Assembly: GCF_001661595.2 (NCBI RefSeq)
Contig: NZ_LYPF02000012.1
Span: 1 to 64,000 of the forward strand
Direction of reading: 5' to 3'
DNA from: Crocinitomix algicola
GTDB lineage: Bacteria > Bacteroidota > Bacteroidia > Flavobacteriales_D > Crocinitomicaceae
Length of the DNA: 64,000 nucleotides
A model generated the notes under the pieces. It did not search any database, had not been told where the DNA came from, and saw only the letters and a list, made by a program, of their open reading frames with translations. This document shows positions 37,194-47,400 of the stretch, piece by piece (the stretch's first letter is position 1; each line of letters starts with the position of its first letter). The position numbers and the translations under genes are program-made.

Positions 37194-37522
37194 TCAATGT
37201 CGATATCCCAATCTTCATCGTCCGAGTTTATTATTTCATTCAGATAATCATTGTCTTCAAGCCTTGAATTATTGTTGGCTTTCGAAAGGATTAAGAATAC
37301 CACACCGATACACCAGGCTGAAATGGCTAATATTGTTGGGTAAAACAGGATACTTAGGTTATGCAAAATTCCTTGAAATTGAAACAAACTTAGGATTATA
37401 GTTAAGATCGCTACTATCAACCCAATTATAAAGAAATCCTTCTTTTGATGTTGAAAGCAGATGGCTCCAAATAATAAGGTGCAAACCGCCAAAATCAAAC
37501 TAAATATTTGTAGAAAAAACAT
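37190..37522 (-). CDS. Hypothetical small membrane protein
   Basis: A 110-residue protein of no recognised family, with three to four hydrophobic helices (about 1-20, 27-47, 55-78) and an acidic, asparagine-rich C-terminal tail ('NSDDEDWDIDID'). It is downstream of the DAG kinase gene by three bases, on the same strand, and probably the last gene of that operon, so it may serve lipid metabolism; this rests on context only. It overlaps the convergent lgt stop by four bases. Confidence 0.65.
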   Translation of the reverse strand: MFFLQIFSLILAVCTLLFGAICFQHQKKDFFIIGLIVAILTIILSLFQFQGILHNLSILFYPTILAISAWCIGVVFLILSKANNNSRLEDNDYLNEIINSDDEDWDIDID

Positions 37523-37525
37523 GAC

Positions 37526-38407
37526 TTAAAGAATTGATAAACTCAAAGGTTTGATTTTTATTTTCGCTGGCTCTCTGAGTGTTATTGGCTCACCATCAAT
37601 ATGACATAGTAGGTTTTCTTCGTTTTCTGTTTTTAGGTGAATAGGAGCATCAAAATTAATAAGGGTATGGTGTTGGGATCGATCAATTTTTCCTTTGAAA
37701 AATTTTATCGCCAGTTCAGGGCTTTTATACCATGGAAACTTTTCTAAAAATACGAGTTCAAATCTACCATCTTGCATGGACGATTTTGGAGAAATTTCAA
37801 AACCATTTCCAAATTGTGCAGAGTTTGCTATACTGCACATAAGCGCTTCTTTTTTTATTGAAAAACTATCGTTATTGGCAATGAATAAAGGTGGTTTATA
37901 TGTTTTTAATTCGCGTAACACAAGTCTAGCATAAGACAGAAATCCTCGTTTTCCAAACTTATCAAATTGATGGGCGATATGCGCGTCAAATCCAAAACCG
38001 CAAGTACCAATAAAAGCATGTTCATTTACAATTCCTGTATCAATTTTTTGAGGCTTAAAAGCTGAAATTTGTTGAATCGCCTGTTTTAGTTTTAAAGGAA
38101 TACCGAGGTGTCTAGCAGCACCGTTTCCCGAACCACAAGGTAAAATACCTAAGGCACATTTACTATCAATTAGTGCACTACCAATTTCATTTACTGAACC
38201 ATCCCCACCTACGGCAACGATAGCATCAAATTTTGATTTCTGTTTTTCACTTATCTCTCTACCATGAAAACGATATTGAGTGTATTGGAACTTCCACTCA
38301 AAATGTCGGTTATCCAATATTTCATCCACCAGTTGAGGAATGATGTTTTTACGCCCTACACCAGAAATAGGGTTAATAATGAACAATATTCTTTTTTTAG
38401 AATTCAA
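37526..38407 (-). CDS. Diacylglycerol kinase family lipid kinase (YegS/DgkB type)
   Basis: A 293-residue soluble lipid kinase with 'ILFIINPISGVGRKN' at the N-terminus, the nucleotide-binding 'VAVGGDGSVNEIGSALI' and 'LGILPCGSGNGAARHLGIP', and a beta-rich C-terminal lipid domain with 'CHIDGEPI'. The start is a TTG at 38407, directly after the upstream stop; no in-frame ATG fits. It lies one base after an LTA-synthase-like gene. Since that type of enzyme releases diacylglycerol, this kinase probably recycles it to phosphatidic acid. Confidence 0.9.
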   Translation of the reverse strand: MNSKKRILFIINPISGVGRKNIIPQLVDEILDNRHFEWKFQYTQYRFHGREISEKQKSKFDAIVAVGGDGSVNEIGSALIDSKCALGILPCGSGNGAARHLGIPLKLKQAIQQISAFKPQKIDTGIVNEHAFIGTCGFGFDAHIAHQFDKFGKRGFLSYARLVLRELKTYKPPLFIANNDSFSIKKEALMCSIANSAQFGNGFEISPKSSMQDGRFELVFLEKFPWYKSPELAIKFFKGKIDRSQHHTLINFDAPIHLKTENEENLLCHIDGEPITLREPAKIKIKPLSLSIL

Positions 38408-38408
38408 A

Positions 38409-40319
38409 TTAATCGACGGTCATTTGGTTATTGATTAATGCTTTGTTATAGGTTTGAATCATCACTTTTAGTTGATTTTCAAGATAAGCAGATAAGGCTA
38501 CATTACCACCAAGGTTTTTTGTTTGTAATTGATCTTTTAAATTATAAACGCCTAGTATTTCTTCATTTTGATAAACGAGCAAATAGTTCTTATTCTGATA
38601 AGTTCCATAATACAAAAATTTATCTCCTATACAACTCACACTTTGCCCTGGTTTATCTTGAAATATTGATTGACCAAAAGCAAAAAACGGTTCATTGTGG
38701 CCAATTAAATTAAGGATGGACGGCATGATATCGACCTGACTCACAACTTTATCTTTTCTCCCTTTGAAATAAGGGTTTGTTGGATGATAAAATAGGAGAG
38801 GGATATGCATATTTCCCATATCTTTAAAATAAATAGGCGTACCAGAAGCAGGTGTATGATCTGCTACTAAAACAAACAAAGTTTCGTCGTACCAATCTTT
38901 AGTCTGGGCGTATTTAAAGAATTGATTGAGTGCATAATCGGCATAAGCAACGGCATCATGCATTTCTGTTGGACCGGTATTAAACTTGTTTTTATAGGGA
39001 GTGGGAATAGTGTAGGGGGGATGCGAAGAAATGGTGAAAATTGTAGAGAAAAAAGGACGTTTCATGTGATCAAATTGATCGGCAGACCATTTTAAAAAAG
39101 GCTCATCAAAAATTCCCCATGTACCATCAAAATCTTTATCATTAGCATATTCTGTTCTCCCATAATAGTGGTCAAAACCTGTTACATCTGAAAAAACATT
39201 AAAGTTCATTGAACCATTTGTTGCTCCATGAAAAAATCCTGATTCATAACCTTTTTGCCGTAAAATTTTTGGTAGCGATTCGATTTTGTTAGCAGCATAT
39301 GATGAGGTTAAATACTCTTTCTCCATAAGTTTAGGAATTGAAGAAATCACAGAAGGCATTGCGTCCATAGATTTTTTCCCGTTCGAATAACAATTGGTAT
39401 ACACTAAAGATTGCTGAATTAATGAATCTAAAAATGGAGTATAAACGTTTTTCGTGCCGTTGATACTTGCAATATATTCTACAGAAAAGCTTTCTAATAA
39501 AATAATTACAATGTTAGGGTTGTTTAAGATCGGCTTGTCGGCGTAGGATTGAATCGGATTGAATCGTTCGATTAAAACTTCATCCGAGAAATAGTTTTTT
39601 TCTTTGAGTTCTATGTTTCCCCAGGTTTTTATAATTGAAAAGGCAGAATTTAAGACAAGAGGTATATTTTGGTCAATGGTATATGAAGCTGCATTTGGTG
39701 TAGAAATTGGTCTTAATCCAACACCTCCACGACCGATAATAACAAATAAACCAGCAATTATGGGGAAAATTATGGATTGTTTCAACCACGTTGTCGATTG
39801 ACTGTCTTCCTTTAATCTATTAATTCTTTCGTATAAAATTCCCCCGAGTATCTGTAAGCAAATTAATGCTATTAACAAATACCAAAAGTCGCGTAGAAAG
39901 CTCGGCATTTGTTGTTGCAAATCATTTCCAAAACCTAACATATCAACCAGAGAGGCGGTGGATCTGGTTGAGGTGTGTTGAAAGTACTCAATATCAATTA
40001 GGTTCATCAACACTGTTAAAAATAAAATGAGGTGGAATCCAATTCTTAGAACCCATTGGAAGAACCTTAAACCTCGCCATTTATTCGGAATTAATTCTAG
40101 GGCCAATAAAGGTAGAAATACGATGGCTGTTGTGACAATGTCAAACCATAATCCAGCTAAAAAATCGCTAAAATATACGACAGGAAAAAGCTGGTTGTTG
40201 AATACTAAAAAGAGTAAACGACAAATCGTAAAAATTAAAACAAAAACTGCTGCTTTGAGCAGAAATCGTTTTAAGTAGTTTGGAAATATTTTTTGTGATA
40301 CTTTCAATTTAGAATTCAT
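38409..40319 (-). CDS. LTA synthase-like phosphoglycerol transferase (alkaline phosphatase superfamily)
   Basis: A protein of about 636 residues with five N-terminal helices (first 180 residues) and a large periplasmic sulfatase-like domain. Metal and catalytic motifs are 'IVIILLESFSVEYI' with the ligand Glu, 'SNGKKSMDAMPSVISSIP' where the nucleophile position is Ser317 instead of the Thr of Staphylococcus LtaS, 'FFSTIFTISSHPPYTIP' and 'LFVLVADHTPASG' with Asp-His ligands. The family transfers phosphoglycerol or phosphoethanolamine from phospholipid to a glycan or lipid. The ATG at 40319 is preferred to the TTG at 40322. It is coupled to the M61 peptidase gene (11-base overlap) and the DAG kinase. 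Confidence 0.88.
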   Translation of the reverse strand: MNSKLKVSQKIFPNYLKRFLLKAAVFVLIFTICRLLFLVFNNQLFPVVYFSDFLAGLWFDIVTTAIVFLPLLALELIPNKWRGLRFFQWVLRIGFHLILFLTVLMNLIDIEYFQHTSTRSTASLVDMLGFGNDLQQQMPSFLRDFWYLLIALICLQILGGILYERINRLKEDSQSTTWLKQSIIFPIIAGLFVIIGRGGVGLRPISTPNAASYTIDQNIPLVLNSAFSIIKTWGNIELKEKNYFSDEVLIERFNPIQSYADKPILNNPNIVIILLESFSVEYIASINGTKNVYTPFLDSLIQQSLVYTNCYSNGKKSMDAMPSVISSIPKLMEKEYLTSSYAANKIESLPKILRQKGYESGFFHGATNGSMNFNVFSDVTGFDHYYGRTEYANDKDFDGTWGIFDEPFLKWSADQFDHMKRPFFSTIFTISSHPPYTIPTPYKNKFNTGPTEMHDAVAYADYALNQFFKYAQTKDWYDETLFVLVADHTPASGTPIYFKDMGNMHIPLLFYHPTNPYFKGRKDKVVSQVDIMPSILNLIGHNEPFFAFGQSIFQDKPGQSVSCIGDKFLYYGTYQNKNYLLVYQNEEILGVYNLKDQLQTKNLGGNVALSAYLENQLKVMIQTYNKALINNQMTVD

Positions 40320-42087
40320 CAACTCTTAACCAGTAGTCAAATAATTTTTCTTGATTTCCGTCAAAATTCCGGTTGTAATCATAATGCATATTGAACGATT
40401 CTTTTATGGTTATCGTATACGATAATAAAATTCCATCTCTAGCGATTAATAAATCAATTTTTTCCCCCACTGATAGTTCATCAATATGGTCCATTGTAAC
40501 CGCCTCGGTTAATCGATATCCGTTAAACCCAATAATTTCATCATTAACACTTAAACCTTGCTCTTCTGCAACCGAACCACTGTATACCGTAGTAATTTTT
40601 ATTTTTCCATTTTCAGTTTTTGTACGAATTCCAAGTTTTGAGTTGGGAATGGTTTTTTGACCGGTTACAGCCAATCCTATGCCTTTGAAAAATTTTTCGT
40701 AATCAATTACTTGAGTGCCATAAATGTAGTTATCGAAAAACCAATCCATATCTTCACCTAAAAAATCCTCTAATGCAGCATGAAATTCCTCTTCAGTGAA
40801 CCCTATATCTTTCTTTTTGTAAAACTCTTGATAGAGAGCTTGCATAAAGTTATCCAATGATTTCTTGCCTTTGAACTTGGTAATGATGTATATGTCTAAC
40901 ATTGCAGCCAATATTTGCCCTTTAGAATAATAAGAAATCGTTGTGTTTACGCTGTTTTCATTTGAGCGATAAGCCTTAATCCAAGCATCGAAACTTGCGT
41001 GCGCAACGGGCTGAACAAGGTTACCAGGTTGATTTTCAACATAATTTATTGTTCCAAATAATTTTCCCAAATATTGATCCTGGGTATAAAGTCCAGCACG
41101 TCTTAAGGCCAATTCGTCGTAATAAGATGTAAACCCTTCCATTACCCAAAGTAAGTCAGTGTAATTCTCTTCGTCGTAATTAAATGGTCCGAGTTCTTTT
41201 GGACGTAATCGTTTAACATTCCACAAATGAAAGTACTCATGAGCAACTAAACTGATAAACCCGAAATAGCTATTGCCTTCATATGTCCAGCGTGAAACTT
41301 GTAAAGTGGTAGAATTTTTATGTTCCAATCCTCCTGAGGGATTCGTAAGATTATGGATAATGAATAAATATTCTTTATTCGGATTCTCCCCAAAAATTTT
41401 CGTTTCTGACTTAACAATTTTAGCCATGTCCGTTTTTAGTTTTTCAATGTCGTAATTCCCTTTTCCATACATCGCTACTTTATGGTGAACGCCTGCAGCT
41501 TCAAAAGAAAACTCTTGATGATTACCAATTTCAATAGGACAATCGACTAAATGATCATAATCTTTAAATGTATAAGTCGTACCTGATTCTAACGGTAAAG
41601 CGGTTGCAATTTTCTTAAAACTAGGATGAGGTTTGATTGTCAATTTTCCATTAATACCTTTTTTATCTTTAATGTACATAAACATGCTAGTACCATTAAT
41701 ATATCCATGAGAATCATCTAAAAAACTCGTTCTTACCGATAATTCAAAAGCGTATACCTCGTATTTTACTTTAATGGTGGAATGACCTTTCGTGTTAATT
41801 AACCAACTGTTTTTATTGATTTTTTCGATTGGAATTTTTACACCTTTATTATCGAATACCTTTACGAGGTTCACAGACTTGGCAAATTCACGTACGAGGT
41901 ATGATCCAGGCGCCCATACGGGCATTTTTAAAATGGTTTCATTCGATTTAAGGTCAGAAATATCCATTGTAACCTCAAAATAATGAGAGTTTGGATTAGG
42001 CATTTCTAATTGATAATGTACTTCGGTTGCTAGCGCATTCATCGAAAAATAGATGAACCCTAACAATAAAAAGAATGATTTCTGCAT
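40309..42087 (-). CDS. M61 family metallopeptidase with PDZ domain
   Basis: A protein of about 592 residues with a signal peptide ('SFFLLLGFIYFSMNALA'), an N-terminal beta domain, the gluzincin core with the M61 zinc motif 'LVAHEYFHLWNVKRLRP' and a downstream Glu ('LLWVMEGFTSYYDEL'), and a C-terminal PDZ domain ('SVAEEQGLSVNDEIIGFNG'). This is the glycyl aminopeptidase family, acting in the periplasm or at the surface. The start at 42087 is set by the promoter box at 42105-42112, which falls inside the longer open frame. It leads a four-gene run with the LtaS-like, lipid kinase and small membrane genes. Confidence 0.9.
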   Translation of the reverse strand: MQKSFFLLLGFIYFSMNALATEVHYQLEMPNPNSHYFEVTMDISDLKSNETILKMPVWAPGSYLVREFAKSVNLVKVFDNKGVKIPIEKINKNSWLINTKGHSTIKVKYEVYAFELSVRTSFLDDSHGYINGTSMFMYIKDKKGINGKLTIKPHPSFKKIATALPLESGTTYTFKDYDHLVDCPIEIGNHQEFSFEAAGVHHKVAMYGKGNYDIEKLKTDMAKIVKSETKIFGENPNKEYLFIIHNLTNPSGGLEHKNSTTLQVSRWTYEGNSYFGFISLVAHEYFHLWNVKRLRPKELGPFNYDEENYTDLLWVMEGFTSYYDELALRRAGLYTQDQYLGKLFGTINYVENQPGNLVQPVAHASFDAWIKAYRSNENSVNTTISYYSKGQILAAMLDIYIITKFKGKKSLDNFMQALYQEFYKKKDIGFTEEEFHAALEDFLGEDMDWFFDNYIYGTQVIDYEKFFKGIGLAVTGQKTIPNSKLGIRTKTENGKIKITTVYSGSVAEEQGLSVNDEIIGFNGYRLTEAVTMDHIDELSVGEKIDLLIARDGILLSYTITIKESFNMHYDYNRNFDGNQEKLFDYWLRVDEF

Positions 42088-42104
42088 TTTGTCTGATTTT
42101 AGCC

Positions 42105-42112
42105 CAAAAATA
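42105..42112 (-). promoter_or_regulatory. -7 box of the M61 peptidase operon
   Basis: TATTTTTG on the minus strand matches TAnnTTTG, 17 bases upstream of the ATG at 42087, giving a short leader. Confidence 0.55.
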
Positions 42113-42134
42113 AGCATTTGAATTAAATAATAAT

Positions 42135-42142
42135 TAGTTTTG
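42135..42142 (+). promoter_or_regulatory. -7 box of the coiled-coil lipoprotein gene
   Basis: TAGTTTTG matches TAnnTTTG, 23 bases before the ATG at 42166. It lies only 22 bases from the opposing -7 box, so the two promoters must overlap. Confidence 0.55.
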
Positions 42143-42165
42143 TTCTAACACAAATTGTACCTAAA

Positions 42166-43032
42166 ATGAAGTATATAATCACATCACTCTTATTTTCATC
42201 ACTCTTAATTTCTTGTAACGCTTCAAGCGATGATGCTACTGATTCAAATTCAGGTGAAAGCGAGGAATTAGCAAGGTTAAGAAGCGAAAACAGAGAACTT
42301 TCCAATCAACTGGTAGAAAAAGATTCAGTTTTAAATGAATCAATTATGCTCTTTAATGAAATTGAAGAAAATTTAGCGATGATTAATCTGAAAGAGGATG
42401 AAATTCGATACCGATCAAATGATATAGAATTAGCTGAAGACGGAAAGCAATGGATTTTACAAGAAATTCAAAATATTAATTACCTAAGGGAAGCAAATCA
42501 AAAAAAGGTTAGCGAATTGAATAAACAGTTGGCGAATAAAAATCTTGAGATTGATCAATTTAAGGCAATGGTTTCAAATTTGATGAACAAAATTGAAGTT
42601 CAGGAAGAAGAAATTGAGATGTTAAGAACTGAGCTTGCAGAACTGGATAAAGAATACGTTGAATTATTAGAGGCATATCAAGAACAGTCTCAAATTGCAG
42701 CTGAAACAATTCAAGAACTCAACACCGTTTATTATGCTTATGGTTCGGAGGAAGAATTAATTAACAACGGAGTAATTGTTAAAGAAGGAGGATTTATTGG
42801 GATGGGTAAAAAGACTTCAATTAAAGGAGATTTAAACGATGATTACTTTACTAAAATTGACTTAACAAAAGTGGATAAAATTGATGTGGTAGGAAAGAAG
42901 GTTAAATTCATTACTGATCACCCATCGAGTTCATATAGCATTCAAACTAATGGTCAAAATCACAGTATTAAAATTAACGACCCCAAGTCATTTTGGAAAG
43001 TATCAAAATACTTAGTAGTTGTCGTAGACTAA
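42166..43032 (+). CDS. Coiled-coil lipoprotein, Bacteroidota-specific
   Basis: A 288-residue lipoprotein (lipobox 'SLLISCNAS', Cys about 17) with a short acidic linker, a long heptad-rich coiled coil at about residues 30-185 and a compact C-terminal beta domain ('KEGGFIGMGKKTSIKGDLN', then 'SSYSIQTNGQNHSIKINDPKSFW'). Proteins of this layout are common in Bacteroidota, some annotated as collagen-binding Cbp1-like adhesins. I cannot confirm that function. The coiled coil suggests a trimeric or dimeric stalk holding the C-terminal domain away from the membrane. It is followed by a strong bidirectional terminator. Confidence 0.75.
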   Translation: MKYIITSLLFSSLLISCNASSDDATDSNSGESEELARLRSENRELSNQLVEKDSVLNESIMLFNEIEENLAMINLKEDEIRYRSNDIELAEDGKQWILQEIQNINYLREANQKKVSELNKQLANKNLEIDQFKAMVSNLMNKIEVQEEEIEMLRTELAELDKEYVELLEAYQEQSQIAAETIQELNTVYYAYGSEEELINNGVIVKEGGFIGMGKKTSIKGDLNDDYFTKIDLTKVDKIDVVGKKVKFITDHPSSSYSIQTNGQNHSIKINDPKSFWKVSKYLVVVVD

Positions 43033-43061
43033 AAGACTAAAAAAATATCGATTAAAGGTAG

Positions 43062-43091
43062 AAAAGGATTGCAATTTTGTAATCCTTTTTT
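43062..43091. terminator. Bidirectional terminator between convergent genes
   Basis: A 9-base-pair stem (AAAAGGATT / AATCCTTTT) with a 10-base loop and a T-run follows the lipoprotein gene at 43032. It overlaps the stop codon of the convergent antiporter gene at 43090. Confidence 0.75.
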
Positions 43092-44046
43092 ATTGGATAC
43101 TCATGACTAAAATTGATATATAAGTAACGTATGAACTTAAAAGTAAGAGACCTTTAAAGCGACCAACTTTTTTACCAAAAATAAGCATTGGGAATAAAGC
43201 TAAAGCAATACCAATCATCCACCAATAATCAACTTGAATTGATTTTTCTGAGACCGCTATTGGAGTTACAATAGAAGTTAATCCAACCACTGCCATAATA
43301 TTAAAGATATTAGACCCAATTAAGTTACCAATTGATATATCTGTTTCGCCTTTGTAAGCTGCAACAGCAGATGTTATTAATTCTGGTACTGAAGTGCCAA
43401 ATGCAACGACAGTAACGCCAATAACGCGTTCTTCCATGCCAAAACTCATTGCAATTTCTGTCGCACCATATACAAGCCATTCTGCGCCAAAATATAATCC
43501 TACTAAGCCAATGGCCAAGAAAAAAATAGATAAAAGGGGCTTGTCTTTGACTTGACTAATTTCAGCGTTTTCAGCGACATTTTCTTCGTTTGATTTTTTT
43601 GTAGCTTTTCGTGAATTTCGAATGAGTAGATATGTGAAAATGGCTAAAATTGTGAATAAAATGATTCCTTCGTAGCGTTGTATTTCTCCATCTAACGAGA
43701 ATAAAAGAAAAAGTAAGGTGGCAAACATCATCATAGGCCAATCTATTCGCTTAGAATTTCGGTCTACGACTATTGGGAGAATGAGAACTGAAATTCCAAG
43801 GACTAAAGCAATATTTGCGATGTTGGATCCAACAACATTCCCTATCGCTATTTCAGGATGCCCTCCCATGGCAGCATCAATACATACTAATAATTCTGGG
43901 GCAGACGTACCAAAAGAAATTACTGTCATACCTATAACTAGGGTTGAAATTTGGAATTTCTTAGCAATTCCTACTGCACCACGAACTAAAAAGTCACCTG
44001 CGAATACCAGTGTAACTAAGCCTAAAATGAGCCAAAAATACATCAT
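43090..44046 (-). CDS. Calcium/sodium antiporter (CaCA family, YrbG-like)
   Basis: A 318-residue inner-membrane exchanger with two inverted repeats of five helices. Each carries the alpha-repeat: 'FGTSAPELLVCIDAAMGG' plus 'AIGNVVGSNIANIALVLG' in the first half, 'FGTSVPELITSAVAAYKG' plus 'SIGNLIGSNIFNIMAVVG' in the second. A charged cytoplasmic loop of about 30 residues ('RKATKKSNEENVAENAE') joins them. It exports Ca2+ using Na+ or H+ influx. Its start overlaps the tatA stop (ATGA), so it is made from the tatA transcript. Confidence 0.92.
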   Translation of the reverse strand: MMYFWLILGLVTLVFAGDFLVRGAVGIAKKFQISTLVIGMTVISFGTSAPELLVCIDAAMGGHPEIAIGNVVGSNIANIALVLGISVLILPIVVDRNSKRIDWPMMMFATLLFLLFSLDGEIQRYEGIILFTILAIFTYLLIRNSRKATKKSNEENVAENAEISQVKDKPLLSIFFLAIGLVGLYFGAEWLVYGATEIAMSFGMEERVIGVTVVAFGTSVPELITSAVAAYKGETDISIGNLIGSNIFNIMAVVGLTSIVTPIAVSEKSIQVDYWWMIGIALALFPMLIFGKKVGRFKGLLLLSSYVTYISILVMSIQ

Positions 44047-44402
44047 GATTCAGTCGGTTTGTTTGATTTGTTTTGTATGGGTTGAGAATCCTCTGGAGCC
44101 TTTAGACTGGTATCAGGATTATCTTGTTTAAAATCTTGAGGTTCGTTTTGCTGTGGTTCCTCCTCTATCATTTTTTTTATATCGGTAAGTGGATTATTTT
44201 CGCGAATTCCGTTACGAAAGTCAGCCGTAGAGTCTTGTATGTCTCGTTTAATCTCGTCTGTTGCAGTTCGAATTTCACGCATTCCTTTGCCAAGAGTTTT
44301 AGCGATACTTGGAAGGCTTTTCGCACCAAAAAGCATTAGGACAGCGAGAAGGATGAAAATAAGTTCAAATCCACCGATACTATTTAAAAAGAGTAATGTC
44401 AT
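44043..44402 (-). CDS. tatA: Sec-independent protein translocase TatA/TatE
   Basis: A protein of about 119 residues with one N-terminal helix, 'FELIFILLAVLMLFGAKSLP', an amphipathic helix with 'IAKTLGKGMREIRTATDEIK', and a polar C-terminal tail rich in Gln, Pro and Asp. That is TatA: it forms the pore of the twin-arginine pathway that exports folded proteins. tatC is not in the window. The ATG at 44402 is preferred because the ATG at 44423 falls inside a terminator hairpin of secDF. It is coupled to the Ca antiporter gene downstream. Confidence 0.9.
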   Translation of the reverse strand: MTLLFLNSIGGFELIFILLAVLMLFGAKSLPSIAKTLGKGMREIRTATDEIKRDIQDSTADFRNGIRENNPLTDIKKMIEEEPQQNEPQDFKQDNPDTSLKAPEDSQPIQNKSNKPTES

Positions 44403-44408
44403 ATAACT

Positions 44409-44440
44409 AAAAAAGCCCTCCAAAGTTAAGGAAGGCTTTT
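44409..44440 (-). terminator. Terminator after secDF
   Basis: On the minus strand AAAAGCCTTCC pairs with TGGAGGGCTTTTTT around a short loop, with a T-run, just after the secDF stop and immediately before the tatA ATG at 44402. Confidence 0.75.
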
Positions 44441-44459
44441 CAAATTTTGTGTGTAAATC

Positions 44460-47400
44460 TTATTTTTTTTCTTCTTCGTTTGTAAGGTCTATTACTGCAG
44501 GAGTTGCAATAAACAATGAAGAGTATGTTCCAACAACAACACCTACCATTAATGCAAATACAAATCCTTGAATTGCAGCACCTCCAAACAAGAAGATGAC
44601 AAATAGTACTATGAAAGTAGAAACAGAAGTATTAACCGTTCGACCTAAAGTTGAATTCAGTGCCATGTTAATCACTTCTTTTCTGTTTTTCTTAGTATGT
44701 AAACCTAAGTACTCTCTAATTCTATCAAATACAACTACCGTATCGTTAATTGAATAACCAACAACAGTAAGTATTGCTGCTATAAAGGCTTGATCAATTT
44801 CCATTGAGAATCCAATCCATCCGTGGAAAATTGAGAAAATTGATAAAACGATAATAACGTCATGCGCCATTGCAATTAGAGCACCCAATCCATATTGCCA
44901 TTTTCTAAAACGGAACAGGATATATAAGAAAATTACAAGTAGAGAGAAACCAATTGCATAAAACGAGTTTGCTTTCAAGTCCTTAGAAATCGTTGGAGCG
45001 ATTTTCTTTGACTCAGTGGTTTCAAATGCGCCAAAAGAAGTTAAACCAGCACGAAGCTTAGATTCTACTAAACTGTCTGTAGCTCCTGTTGCGTCTTCAA
45101 TTTTATACTTGGTGGTAATTAGAGCTGTTGAAGTATTGTCTACCATCTTTACATTTGGTTCATCTCCTTCGAACTCAACTTTTAAAGCTTCTCTAATCCC
45201 TTCATAGTCTGCGTTTTGATCATTGAAAACAACTTTATATTGTCTTCCTCCCGCAAAATCTACCCCATAATCTAGACCTCTTGTCGCCAATGAAATAGCA
45301 CCGGCAATGATTACAGCTCCTGATACCAAGTAGAACATTTTACGTTTTTTAACGAAGGCCACATTATTTTTTGTGAACCAGTTCTCTGTGATTTTTGTAG
45401 AGAATTGGACTTTGCGGTCTTTTTCAACAAAAGCCATCACAATCAATCGAGTGATAACTACTGCTGCGAAGAAAGAGGTGAAGATACCAATGATTAAAGT
45501 TGTTGCAAATCCTTTTATTGGTCCTGTACCAAAAGTTGCGAGAACGATACCGGTTAATAGTGTAGTAATATTTGCATCCAAAATTGCAGATAATGCTTTT
45601 GAATATCCTTCTTTAATGGCTCCTTTAACATTTTTACCGTTACGTAATTCTTCTCGAATTCTCTCAAAGATTAGAACGTTTGCATCTACGGACATACCAA
45701 TAGTTAAAACAATACCTGCAATTCCAGGTAAAGTTAAAATCGCCTTCAGTGAAGCTAGTGCACCAATTAGTAGGAAAATGTTGATTACTAATGCAGCGTC
45801 AGCAATTAAACCTGCCTTATTGTAGTAAAATACCATATAAATTAATACAATACATAACGCTAAAAGGAAAGACCAAATTCCCGCTGAGATATTTTCTTGC
45901 CCTAAAGAAGCTCCTACTACAGATTCATCAACAATTTTAACTGGTGCTGGAAGAGCTCCTGCATTTAATAGTCCTGCCAAGTCATTTGCTTCAGCTAAAG
46001 TAAAGCTTCCTGTAATTGAAGAGTTATAAGTCATAACACCGTTAACCACTGGTGCAGAGAAAACCAAACCATCCATGGTGATTGCTACTTGTTGGTTTAG
46101 ATTATCAGTAGTCATGTCCTCCCATTTCGAAGCACCAATTTTATTCATGACCATTCTAACACCATAACTTCCAATTTGTGAATCATCTAAAGCTGCATAG
46201 TCAATGTCTTCTCCATTCACTCGAGGACCATTTTTAGGTACTTTAATGGCGTGCAAGCCAACAACACCAGTAGGAAGTTTGTTTTCGTCTTCAATTTCTT
46301 TAGAATCCCACATGAAAACTAAGTCTTGTGGCAAAGAAGTCCGCATTACCTGATGACGCAGACGAGCGTTCAATGCAGCCGTATCTTTAACGTTTGCATA
46401 ACCAATAACAGATCCTGAACGGAATCCAACAGGTTGTCCTTCCTCATTGTATTCGTAAGCCATTGAAAGAACAGATGAAATTGGATATTTTTTCTCTAAT
46501 TCAGCACGTGTTTTAGCAGAATCAGGTACTTCGTCCTCTTCTAATAAATCATCTTCGATTAAATCTTCACCGAGTAAATCATCGATTGGATTGTTTGTAG
46601 AGTCAGGCGTCTCATTCGCAGTCAAAGTTGAATCTGTGTTCACCGTGTCAACTGCTTCTTCCTCAACTTCAATACCTGCTAATGCTTTTCTTAATTCCTC
46701 TTCTTTACTTAATAAGATGTTCGAAATACCACTAGCATTATCATAAACTTCATAAAACTCTAAGTTGGCTGTTGCTTGTAGTTTTCTACGAACAGATACT
46801 TTATCACTAACACCTGGTAATTCAACAAATATTCTGTTCGAACCAGCTTGTTTTTGGATTGTTGGTTGGGCAACCCCAAATTGATTCACCCTTTTTTCGA
46901 TGATAATTTCAACTCCGTCTAAAGCATTGTTGGCTTGTTCTTTCAAAAACGCATTTACCTCCTCATTAGTAGCTTCTGCCGCTAACTGATCAGGGTTGTG
47001 CATGTGAAAGATTTTAGCTAATGGTGTTTCAGGATTTGCTGTTTCGAATTCAGAAACGAATAAATCGATGAAATCACCTTCTCCAGCATTTGTTTTCTCA
47101 TTAGCCGCATCATAAGCTGTTTTAAACTGTAAGTTGCGGGTATTACCAGCTAGTGAAGCAACAAGTTCCGGAACAGAAATTTCGAGTGTAGCACTCATCC
47201 CTCCCTTAAGGTCTAGTCCTAAGTTAATCTCGTTTTCTTTACATTCGGCGTAAGTAAAACCAGCAAAATGAATTTCTTCATTCATTTGACTTTTTAAATA
47301 TTCACCTTTGTATAAATTGATCAATTCACTACTATCAGCAGGCGTTGACAAATCATACTCCGTTTCTCCAATTTGAAGAACGCTAGTATTCGCTCCTACC

